Source: Rhodococcoides corynebacterioides
GTDB taxonomy: Bacteria; Actinomycetota; Actinomycetes; Mycobacteriales; Mycobacteriaceae
Direction of reading: 5' to 3'
Assembly: GCF_019834675.1 (NCBI RefSeq)
Contig: NZ_JABUBU010000025.1
Span: forward strand, 1-41,881
Length of the DNA stretch: 41,881 nt
Each line of letters begins with the position of its first letter. Position 1 is the first letter of the stretch. The position numbers were made by a program, and so were the translations under genes. Shown in pieces: positions 35,750 to 41,881 of this stretch. The notes under the pieces were generated by a model. The model did no database searches. It worked only from the letters and a program-made list of their open reading frames with translations, and was not told the DNA's origin.

Positions 35750-36915
35750 TACCGGCCGAAGTGCGGGACCGTGAACCCGATGGACCCCCGCTCGGCGGAA
35801 TAGATCAGGCCCTTCTTGATCAATCCGTCACGCGCGGGGGACAACGACGCGGGCTTGCGACCGAGTTCGACGGCGATGCTCGCCGTCGACACCGGCCCGT
35901 CGTCACCGGACAGTTCGGCCATCGCCCTCATGTACTCCCGCTCGGCGGGCGTCGCGCGCTCGTAGCGCGATCCGAAGAAGCCGACGGCCAGTTCGTCCTC
36001 CGCGGTCGGGGCGGCCACACGGACGTCGTCGGCGGTGATGGGACTGTCCGCGGCGTGGTCCCAGGTGGCCTTGCCGTAGGCCTGCACGAAGTACGGGTAG
36101 CCGTCCGCCGCCGCGTACAGCGCGTCGAGTGCCTCGGCGGTGTACTCGACGTCCTCGCGCTCCGCCGGCGCAATCAGGGCCAGATCGGCCGACGCGCGAT
36201 CGAGTCGGTCGATGCGGTGGTACCCGAACAGCCTCTCGGAGTAGCTCTTCGACCCCGACAGCACGGCGGGCAGATGCGGGAGCCCGGCCCCGACGACGAT
36301 CAACGGAGCCGCGTCCTGACTGAGTTCGTGGCAGGCGCCGCAGATGGCGGAGATGTCGGCGGCGCCGAGGTCCTGCATCTCGTCGATGAAGATCGCGATA
36401 CCGACGCCGACGTCCCGGGCCAACGACGCCGCGTCGAGCAGCAGTTCGACGAGGTCGATCTCGATGTCACCGGTGTCCGCGCGCCCCTTCACCGCCGGCG
36501 CGTCGATGCCGGGCTGCCACTTGTCCCGCATGCCCTTGTCCTGCGACGCCCGCAGGGCGAACGACTTGAGGACACCGAGGAACTGCTCGACGCGGTCCGG
36601 GTCCCGATGTGAGACAGCGATTTCCCGGACGGCCATGTGCAGCGCGGACGAGAGCGGACGGCGCAGGTCCTGATCCGGCCGCGCCTCGATCTTGCCGGTC
36701 CCCCAGCGCCGCGAGATTGCCGCGGACCGAAGGTGGTTGAGCAGCACGGTCTTTCCCACACCGCGCAGTCCCGTGAGCATCACACTGCGTTCCGGGCGGC
36801 CCCGTGCAATGCGTTCGAGCACCACGTCGAACGCGTCGAGCTGCTTCCCGCGCCCGGCGAGCTCGGGCGGGCGCTGGCCGGCACCGGGGGCGTAGGGGTT
36901 CCGCACGGGGTCCAT
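35725..36915 (-). CDS. AAA-type ATPase (orphan ATP-binding protein)
   Basis: 396 aa. Walker A GLRGVGKT (residues 49-56) and Walker B AIFIDEMQDL (D178, E179) define a P-loop ATPase resembling the archaeal-type/Orc1-Cdc6-like AAA group found in actinobacteria. Pieces such as YFVQAYGKATWDHA (sensor-2-like helix) and a C-terminal winged helix (VSTASIAVELGRKPASLSPARDGLIKKG in pieces, about 345-375, then IGFTVPHFGRYLR) support DNA binding. No transposase or recombinase motif. The start ATG 36915 may use a leaderless TACCGT. It diverges from a relaxase and marks the left side of the accessory region. Function unknown; roles in element maintenance or defence are both possible. Confidence 0.85.
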   Translation of the reverse strand: MDPVRNPYAPGAGQRPPELAGRGKQLDAFDVVLERIARGRPERSVMLTGLRGVGKTVLLNHLRSAAISRRWGTGKIEARPDQDLRRPLSSALHMAVREIAVSHRDPDRVEQFLGVLKSFALRASQDKGMRDKWQPGIDAPAVKGRADTGDIEIDLVELLLDAASLARDVGVGIAIFIDEMQDLGAADISAICGACHELSQDAAPLIVVGAGLPHLPAVLSGSKSYSERLFGYHRIDRLDRASADLALIAPAEREDVEYTAEALDALYAAADGYPYFVQAYGKATWDHAADSPITADDVRVAAPTAEDELAVGFFGSRYERATPAEREYMRAMAELSGDDGPVSTASIAVELGRKPASLSPARDGLIKKGLIYSAERGSIGFTVPHFGRYLRGQSEE

Positions 36916-36941
36916 GGTGTGACGGTAGCAACCTCGTCAGG

Positions 36942-37028
36942 TCTTTCTCGCTCTTTCTAGCGCGTGTCCTAGAACCGTCGATAGTCGGCAAGCGACCCGC
37001 AGTCGCCGCCCGGTCCGCGGGGCGGGTC
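36942..37028. promoter_or_regulatory. Repeat-rich divergent region, candidate oriT/operator
   Basis: Between the ATPase and relaxase starts: TCTTTCT twice with 10-bp period (36942-36948, 36952-36958); inverted repeat TTCTAG-N8-CTAGAA (36955-36960, 36969-36974); GACCCGC/GCGGGTC (36994-37000, 37022-37028) enclosing CCGCCC/GGGCGG (37006-37011, 37020-37025). Stacked dyads just before a relaxase gene are typical of transfer origins, but no known nick sequence is recognised. Confidence 0.45.
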
Positions 37029-37087
37029 CTCCGACGCGGCACGGTGTTCGATCGGGTGCGCACGTTGCCGCGGGAGCTGTCCGGCAC

Positions 37088-38839
37088 GTGATCCCGAACA
37101 TCACGCGTGGCGCGAAGATGACGGGGCTGGTGTCGTACCTCGCCGGTCCCGGCCGGTCGAACGAGCACGAGAACCCTCACGTCGTCGCCGGCCACGAGGC
37201 GGTGCTCTTCGCTGCACCGGCGGGGGAGTTGTCGCATTCCGATGCGATCGAGTTGGCGCACGAGATCGACACGGCGCGGATCGTGTTCGGCACCGAGGTC
37301 TCCTACACCAACCGTCGGAAGATGAACGCTGCCATCGACGATGGCACCCCGCGCTCTGTGGCGCTCGCCGACGCCACTAGCGATCGCAATGTCTGGCACT
37401 GTTCGCTCTCGCTGAACCCCGACGAGGGGGAGTTGTCGGATGCCAGGTGGGGCGCGATCGCGGCCGACTTCATGCGTGAGATGGGCTTCGATGACCCGGA
37501 CTCACCGCGGGCGGCGGCGAGGTGGGTCGCGATTCGGCACGGTAAGACCACCGCGGGCGGGGACCACATTCACATCGCGGCTTCCGCCGTCCGTGAGGAC
37601 GGCACGAAGGTCGATACGTTCAACGACTTCAAGCGCGCACAGGCTGCGTGCGGAACGCTCGAACGCGCCCACGGACTTGTTGTGCTGACCTCACGCGAGA
37701 ACGACCGCGGAACACGCGGCGTCAAACCGGCCGAGGCCGGCGTCGCTGCACGCTCCGGCGCGGCGGAGACCGCCCGCGCGCGTCTCGAGCGCACCGTGCG
37801 GGCGTGCGCCACGGCGTCGAAGACCGAAGGCGAATTCGTGCGGCGCCTGCGGGCGGAGAAGGTGCTTGTCCGGCCGCGCTACGACACGGGCACCACCGGG
37901 AGCGTGGTCGGCTACTCCGTCGCCACGACGCCGACAGCGGCCGAGCGGGCGGCCGGAGGCAAGCCAGTGTGGTTCGGCGGCGGCCGGTTGGCGAAGGACC
38001 TGACGTTGCCGCGTCTGCGCGACGAGTGGGAGACCACCGGGACCGCGCAACACGACGCAGCGGCGGAGTGGTCGGCGGCGCGGCGCGGCGCGGCGGTGAC
38101 CATCACGACCGGTCGCGAACGTGCGCAGCTCGACGCCGGCGTGATGGCGCGGGCGGCCGAGGACATCGGTAAGTGGAACACCTACCTGTCCTCGATTCCG
38201 GCCTCGGACACCGCGCAATGGGCACGTGCCGCAGGACGCACTGCGGGAGTGTTCGCCGCGTGGTCGGCGCGCACCGAGTCGTTGCCGGGTCCGCTGGCGA
38301 AAGCGGCGGCAGCTCTGTCCCAGTCCGCGCAGATCCCGGCGCACCAACGCATCACCCCGGACCCGGATCGTCGGCATGCGGGCGGGGCCGCGCTGATCGT
38401 GCTGCAGACCGCGCTCACGGCACGCGGCGGCGCCGCAGCGAACGCCCTGTTGCTCCGCCAGATGATGCGCACGATGGAAGCGTTCGCCGACGCCGAACGC
38501 GCCGCCGGAAACGCACGACAAGCGCACGAACTCGTTCGAGTACGCGAACGCGAACTGACGGCGCTGCACACCCAGCTCGTACGCAAGTCCGTTGCGGACC
38601 GCGGTGCGGTCTCACCCGCGTCGGACTCGGTTCCGCGAGCGGTGACCGCTCGCGACGGCGGTCGCCCCGACGGTGTGTCGGCGGAAGCGTGGGAAGCAGC
38701 CCGGTTGACCGGCTTGGGCAACACCGGCGGGGCTCCCCATCGGGACGGTCCCGCACACGCACCGACCGCGTCATCAGGTGACGGGGCGGACAGGGCCGAT
38801 AGAGGTGCACGGGGCGCAGGCGAGGCTTACGAGAGGTAG
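37088..38839 (+). CDS. Relaxase/mobilization nuclease (MOB type)
   Basis: 583 aa from GTG 37088. The N-terminus MIPNITRGAKMTGLVSYLAG followed by PGRSNEHENPHVVAG is characteristic of actinobacterial relaxases; Y17 is the candidate nicking Tyr. Metal-binding histidines are in NVWHCSLSLNP (H104) and in RHGKTTAGGDHIHIA (H151, H160, H162), the three-His motif of MOB relaxases. After ~residue 220 the protein is Ala/Arg-rich and helical, with a charged C-terminal tail rich in Asp/Arg/Gly. It would nick at oriT and lead single-stranded DNA into a recipient cell. No coupling protein or mating-pair genes are in the window, so the element is at best mobilizable or continues beyond it. Confidence 0.85.
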   Translation: MIPNITRGAKMTGLVSYLAGPGRSNEHENPHVVAGHEAVLFAAPAGELSHSDAIELAHEIDTARIVFGTEVSYTNRRKMNAAIDDGTPRSVALADATSDRNVWHCSLSLNPDEGELSDARWGAIAADFMREMGFDDPDSPRAAARWVAIRHGKTTAGGDHIHIAASAVREDGTKVDTFNDFKRAQAACGTLERAHGLVVLTSRENDRGTRGVKPAEAGVAARSGAAETARARLERTVRACATASKTEGEFVRRLRAEKVLVRPRYDTGTTGSVVGYSVATTPTAAERAAGGKPVWFGGGRLAKDLTLPRLRDEWETTGTAQHDAAAEWSAARRGAAVTITTGRERAQLDAGVMARAAEDIGKWNTYLSSIPASDTAQWARAAGRTAGVFAAWSARTESLPGPLAKAAAALSQSAQIPAHQRITPDPDRRHAGGAALIVLQTALTARGGAAANALLLRQMMRTMEAFADAERAAGNARQAHELVRVRERELTALHTQLVRKSVADRGAVSPASDSVPRAVTARDGGRPDGVSAEAWEAARLTGLGNTGGAPHRDGPAHAPTASSGDGADRADRGARGAGEAYER

Positions 38840-38880
38840 AGCCGCCGTCGCCGAATCGTCGATCGACCCGGAACCTGTCG

Positions 38881-38919
38881 GTCACTGCCCGCCGATCGCG
38901 GTGTTGCGGGGCAGTGATC
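38881..38919. terminator. Bidirectional hairpin between relaxase and the next gene
   Basis: TCACTGCCC (38882-38890) and GGGCAGTGA (38909-38917) are a perfect 9-bp inverted repeat, extended by a G-T and a G-C pair, with an 18-nt loop. It lies between the convergent stops of the relaxase (38839) and the minus-strand gene (38937). Confidence 0.5.
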
Positions 38920-38936
38920 TTCGATCTGGAACGCGA

Positions 38937-39554
38937 CTACCGACGCAATTCGCCGACGTGGCCCGCAAGCGCGCGCAGAGCGTGGTCGATGTCCGCAAGT
39001 TCGTTTCCGCTTCCGGATCGCCGCGGCCCGTCGGTCGGCACGGGACTCACTGCCGTCATGGCCGCGATGTCGAGCTCGTAGGTCTCCGTGTACTCGGTGC
39101 CGCCGTCGTCGGTGTAAGTGATGCGCGCTGAAACGCCGCCGTCCACACCGGCGTCCAGTCGGCCGGACTTGGCGTTTCCTGCGTGGTGCCACATCACCCT
39201 GTGCCGGGCGCCGGGAACGAAGATCTTCGGGGTGGTGAGGTACCTGTCGAGCGCATCGCTGATGTGGTCGTGGTCGTTGCGCTTGGCCAGCGGACCGATC
39301 TCAACGAGGATTTGGCGTGCGAGGGACCGGCCCACGTTGGCGATCACCAAGTCTGTACTGCCGGCGCCGTGCAGCCCCGGGACGAGGTCGGCTACGACAT
39401 ACGGTCGACGCTCTTGCTCGGCCTGCTGACGCAGCAACGTCAGCTGACCCCGTGCACCGCCGAGAGTCCGATACGCAACCACCACCAGGCCGATCGTCGC
39501 GACCGCCGTCACCGCGGCCCCGATCGCCGTCACCCAGGCCAGAGCGTCGTTCAT
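38937..39554 (-). CDS. Membrane-anchored protein of unknown function
   Basis: 205 aa from ATG 39554 with AAGGA upstream. One N-terminal TM helix (about residues 7-27), a short charged coil (GGARGQLTLLRQQAEQERRP), then a soluble domain of alternating strands: YVVADLVPG, DLVIANVGRSLARQILVEIGP, and ARITYTDDGGTEYTETYELD. The pattern N-x-G-x-(S/T)-x-A-x-x-(I/V) followed by a beta-rich part occurs in many phage- and island-borne proteins with TM plus Ig-like domain. The function is unknown. Neighbours suggest a cargo gene of the relaxase-bearing element. Confidence 0.7.
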   Translation of the reverse strand: MNDALAWVTAIGAAVTAVATIGLVVVAYRTLGGARGQLTLLRQQAEQERRPYVVADLVPGLHGAGSTDLVIANVGRSLARQILVEIGPLAKRNDHDHISDALDRYLTTPKIFVPGARHRVMWHHAGNAKSGRLDAGVDGGVSARITYTDDGGTEYTETYELDIAAMTAVSPVPTDGPRRSGSGNELADIDHALRALAGHVGELRR

Positions 39555-39726
39555 TGTCGATCCTTTCGTCGGGCAGCTAGGTCGTTCCTCGGTCGATCGG
39601 GACAACTCACCCGTCCCGTCGACGCGCACGAGTGTGCACGGCAGGGGTGCATCGCCCGCTGCGCCGCCCGCGCACACCCGACTGGACGGTCTGCGAATGT
39701 TGGCCCTCGGTGATTGACTTTGCGGT

Positions 39727-40248
39727 ATGAACAAGTCCCGCGCCGCAGGCCTGGCCCCTGCGGCCGCCGTGGTCGGTCTCGTCGCTGCATGCGGCGACGG
39801 CCTGACGGATCACCCCAGGCGACTACCCGGCAGCACGGTCAGGCTGGCGGCAATGATCGGTGTGTTCACATTGGTTTCGGTCGCCGCGGCCGCGTGTACC
39901 GGAGAGACTGCCCGTGCGCCCGATGCAGGGTCCGCTGCGGACAACCAAGCGGAGATCGTCGACGTGTTGCGGCGCTATCTCGATGCCTACAACGCCGGTG
40001 ACGTGCGGACGATGAACGACACGGCCTGCGCCGCAGCGCAACGAGGTGAGGCCGCACCCCCGCTGCTGCCGACCGTGGTGCACCAGATCGGCGTGGCAGA
40101 AGTCGCGGGGGACTCCGCGACTGTCCCGGTGTCCCTATCGATCGAAACCCGAGGACAACCGTCTCCGCCGGCGAGCGTGACCATCGGCGTCGTCAAAGAG
40201 GACGGCATGTGGAAGTTCTGCATGATGGAGCGCCCGACTACGGCATGA
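39727..40248 (+). CDS. Putative lipoprotein with two successive lipoboxes
   Basis: 173 aa from ATG 39727. The N-terminus MNKSRAAGLAPAAAVVGLVA is a lipoprotein signal ending at C22 (VAAC). A second hydrophobic segment from M43 (ATG 39853), MIGVFTLVSVAAAAC, ends at another lipobox Cys, C57. Only one can be the mature lipid anchor; starting at ATG 39853 would leave a normal short lipoprotein but without basic n-region. The mature part (AEIVDVLRRYLDAYNAGDVRTMND ... IGVVKEDGMWKFC) has the look of a SnoaL/NTF2-like or DUF4878-type domain of about 110 residues, with the typical final strand W-K-F/V-C. Ligand unknown. Follows a divergent gap with the membrane-anchored gene. Confidence 0.65.
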   Translation: MNKSRAAGLAPAAAVVGLVAACGDGLTDHPRRLPGSTVRLAAMIGVFTLVSVAAAACTGETARAPDAGSAADNQAEIVDVLRRYLDAYNAGDVRTMNDTACAAAQRGEAAPPLLPTVVHQIGVAEVAGDSATVPVSLSIETRGQPSPPASVTIGVVKEDGMWKFCMMERPTTA

Positions 40249-40275
40249 CCGCCCGCGGCCGACGGGGACGCTGCG

Positions 40276-40785
40276 ATGCAGCGATCGTGGAGAGCGAGCG
40301 AGGTCGTGACACCGTCGAAGGATTTGAGTTCTCCACGACCGACTACACAGGATGAGCCAGTGACGAGCCATGGTGGACCGGTGCGGCGGATACTTCGTCA
40401 CCCGCTGACATGGGTGACGCTGGCCGTCGCCTTCGAACTGCTCATCCTCGTGCCGAGTCTGGACACGTTGGGGGACGAGCCGAGACTGTCGGTGTTCCTT
40501 CAATGGCAGAACGGCCCGTTCCTCGGCGTGCTGCTGTGCGCGGGGCTCGTTGCGGAGGTTCTGTGGCGTACCGACAAGGCGCTCGGCTGGGGAGCGTCGC
40601 TGCTCCTGCTGTTCGGGCTGTACCAATTCCGGTACTTCGTGCTCATGGTGGTCTTCTTCCACCCTTATTTCCTGTTCGGCGTGTGCAGCATGCTGTGCGT
40701 GTTCGTGGCGTCCGGGCGAACGTTGTTCGGGTCCACTGTTCGTCAAGATGCTGCGGCCGAAGAAACTGCAAGCGGTGGTCGGTGA
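40276..40785 (+). CDS. Four-helix membrane protein of unknown function
   Basis: Up to 169 aa from ATG 40276; GTG 40306 and GTG 40360 (AGGA eight bases upstream) are later in-frame starts, and the region before residue 40 is polar, so the true start may be GTG 40360. Four hydrophobic segments: LTWVTLAVAFELLILVPSL, GPFLGVLLCAGLVAEVLW, WGASLLLLFGLYQFRYFVLM and YFLFGVCSMLCVFVASG. No motif is recognised. It follows the lipoprotein gene by 27 nt and may be co-transcribed. Confidence 0.6.
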   Translation: MQRSWRASEVVTPSKDLSSPRPTTQDEPVTSHGGPVRRILRHPLTWVTLAVAFELLILVPSLDTLGDEPRLSVFLQWQNGPFLGVLLCAGLVAEVLWRTDKALGWGASLLLLFGLYQFRYFVLMVVFFHPYFLFGVCSMLCVFVASGRTLFGSTVRQDAAAEETASGGR

Positions 40786-40956
40786 GGTCGACCGAGGCGT
40801 CATCGGTGGTTGCCAGGGGGGAGCAGCCGGTCACACTTGTTCCGTGACACCTCGCCGAGGATGGATCGATGCCCGCACCCGTCGGCCGACGTGGTGGGCG
40901 GTACGCACTTCGACCGCTCTCGGTCGGCCACGAGGCGGTTGACGCGCAACAGGTGG

Positions 40957-41033
40957 TCTTTATTATCCCACCTGACCAGCAAATTTCTGCGCCTTATTTA
41001 CATAAGATAAATTATCGGCAATTATTATCGTTA
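40957..41033. other. AT-rich patch in GC-rich DNA
   Basis: About 77 bp with a base composition unlike anything else in the window (TTTATTATC, TTATTTACATAAGATAAATT, AATTATTATCG). It includes ATTTA-N7-TAAAT, a short inverted repeat, and ATTATCG repeated at 41011 and within 41021-41030. The surrounding 40786-41073 holds no confident gene. It may be an A+T-rich promoter region, a recombination/attachment site or foreign remnant. Confidence 0.6.
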
Positions 41034-41073
41034 CGTCGAGGTCCCTGAAGTCTCGGGTTCCGCGCCGGCGACC

Positions 41074-41430
41074 TCACTGGCCGTAGGTGTACCGCAACTG
41101 GCCGTTGATCAGCCACCCGAGTCGTTTGCGCATCGTGCGGATCTCGTCATCGTCGGGGATCGGCGGATCGGGCAGCAGGGTGAACCGCAGATCGGTTCCG
41201 GATTCGGCAGACGCCAGCTCGAACCGGACCTTCGCGTCAGGACGCGCCAGCCAGATCGACGACCACACGACAACCGACGCGTGCTCGGACACCAGCACTC
41301 GCGGGGCCACTTCGTCGGCGAGCAGGTGCAGCCAAGGCCGACGAGTCGGTCGGCCGGGATTGGTCAGGTCGTTGAACACGACATGAGGCGGCGGAGGCTG
41401 AGTCCTGCGTCTGGTCGCGACCGGCTCCAT
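41074..41430 (-). CDS. SRPBCC-like protein
   Basis: 118 aa from ATG 41430; the frame is open further up but that part is not conserved-looking. The sequence PPPPHVVFNDLTNPGRPTRR, then PWLHLLADEVAPRVL, VVWSSIWLARPDAKVRFEL, TDLRFTLLPDPPIPDDD and RKRLGWLINGQLRYTYGQ matches a small actinobacterial SRPBCC (START-like) group with a PxPP-HVV opening and a W-L-I-N-x-x-L-R-Y-x-x-G-Q ending. Such folds bind lipids or other hydrophobic ligands. TATAGC about nine bases upstream on the minus strand could be its -10. The stop faces the AT-rich patch. Function not known. Confidence 0.65.
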   Translation of the reverse strand: MEPVATRRRTQPPPPHVVFNDLTNPGRPTRRPWLHLLADEVAPRVLVSEHASVVVWSSIWLARPDAKVRFELASAESGTDLRFTLLPDPPIPDDDEIRTMRKRLGWLINGQLRYTYGQ

Positions 41431-41626
41431 GCGATGGACGCTATACGGCGGACAGGTTTCGCGCCGACGCGAGGCGTCGAAGGTAGAAACTACACCTTCG
41501 GGTGGGTGTGTTGCGTCCACTTCGAGCCGTTCCAGTAACGCGAGTCGTCGGATCAATACATAGGCTAGGAGTGGCGGGGCTTTGCCGCATGCCGGGCGGT
41601 ACAACCAGAGCGTCCGGGCACCATCG
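41431..41626. other. Gene-poor stretch
   Basis: Between the SRPBCC-like start and the transposase remnant I see no reading frame with protein character, no tRNA and no clear dyad. It may hold the promoter of the SRPBCC-like gene. Confidence 0.5.
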
Positions 41627-41754
41627 ATGCCCCAATGCTCCCGTAAGGTCGACGCGTGCGGATGTCGCCTGCTGCCCTATGCCGAGTTGGCGCGACGGCC
41701 AGTACAGCTCTTGTTGCGGTTTGGACGCTGTCCAACGCCCGGCCGCTCGACTTG
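41627..41754 (+). pseudogene. Decayed ISL3-like transposase fragment
   Basis: In frame from 41627 the residues SRKVDACGCRLLPYAELARR followed by PVQLLLRFGRC parallel the N-terminal zinc-finger region of ISL3-family transposases, which usually reads like RVHSRYRRRLADLP ... RPVxLxLRVRRFxC. Start, first Cys pair and the rest of the enzyme are missing or shifted. It stops where the IS21-like end begins. Weak similarity, judged by eye. Confidence 0.4.
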
Positions 41755-41881
41755 TGTCAGCTCCGGTCCAAAAGTGAGCAGTTGTTCCGGTCGAAAAGTG
41801 AGCAGGTTAGGTGGTCGAGTTTGCCTCACGGTCGGCGGCGACGGAAGGCAGTGACTCGATCGCGGTGTGTTTGATGCGGTA
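41755..41881. mobile_element. Left end of a probable IS21-family element (cut by window edge)
   Basis: TGTCAGC at 41755 is followed by two near-identical 20-bp direct repeats, TCCGGTCCAAAAGTGAGCAG (41762-41781) and TCCGGTCGAAAAGTGAGCAG (41786-41805), 24 bp apart and differing at one base. IS21-family termini start with TGT and carry such multiple transposase-binding repeats; the CCGGTC-AAAAGTGA form is common in actinobacterial members. The istA gene would lie beyond 41881. Confidence 0.65.

Noticed and set aside
36804..37091. Possible MobC-like gene ending in a GTGA overlap with the relaxase start
   Set aside because: The overlap is tempting, but most of the frame is antisense to the ATPase and Arg-rich, and the part specific to the gap shows no MobC or ribbon-helix-helix pattern.
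40800..40982. 60-codon minus-strand frame in the same gap
   Set aside because: No ribosome binding site or family match; kept as unexplained only.
40869..41048. 59-codon plus-strand frame running through the AT-rich patch
   Set aside because: The part with the AT-rich codons reads like protein, but there is no Shine-Dalgarno, no recognisable family and several other frames are equally open.

Overview
This is a high-GC actinobacterial chromosome segment. Several proteins are close to Mycobacteriales versions: an acetyl-CoA acetyltransferase of the mycobacterial FadA4 type, a LigD with polymerase-phosphoesterase-ligase domain order, a Corynebacterium-type long threonine synthase and a DUF222/HNH (13E12-like) gene. 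A Rhodococcus/Gordonia/Williamsia-type organism is likely; the genus cannot be fixed from the sequence alone. I see no rRNA, tRNA or CRISPR array.

Left part (1-25.7 kb): conserved, tightly packed metabolic, stress and DNA-repair genes. An operon of a class III adenylate cyclase (its start lies off the left edge), a spore-photoproduct-lyase-like radical SAM enzyme and a Nei-type glycosylase is followed by a small membrane protein, an LtrA-family protein and threonine synthase. A MarR repressor gene then diverges from an MMPL exporter whose stop codon overlaps the start of a secreted lipocalin; a perfect 10-bp inverted repeat lies between them. Next come two small membrane proteins, a SRPBCC protein, LigD, a secreted lipase, an ABC exporter, Lon protease, an Ohr/OsmC protein, an alpha/beta hydrolase, a DUF4190 protein, a small acidic protein, RNase HI, an AcuI-like reductase, an AlkA-like glycosylase, a VOC protein behind a perfect 14-bp palindrome, and an aldo/keto reductase.

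Middle (25.7-35.7 kb): a DUF222/HNH gene broken by two opposite frameshifts, a DUF309 protein, a Bcr/CflA-type MFS exporter whose 3' end is a 27-bp tandem repeat running into endonuclease IV, a quinone oxidoreductase, a membrane GGDEF-EAL protein, and a TetR regulator overlapping the acetyl-CoA acetyltransferase by ATGA.

Right part (35.7-41.9 kb): accessory DNA. An AAA-type ATPase diverges from a MOB relaxase across a region with several inverted and direct repeats. Behind it are genes of unknown function (membrane-anchored protein, lipoprotein with two successive lipoboxes, four-helix membrane protein), an AT-rich patch that stands out from the GC-rich surroundings, a SRPBCC protein, a decayed ISL3-like transposase fragment and what looks like the end of an IS21-family element cut by the window edge.

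The DNA-repair genes (Spl-like, Nei, LigD, AlkA, RNase HI, endonuclease IV) are dense in the first 30 kb. The most unusual points are the cyclase-Spl-Nei operon, the MarR-controlled MMPL-lipocalin unit, and the ATPase/relaxase region with its repeat-rich intergenic DNA.
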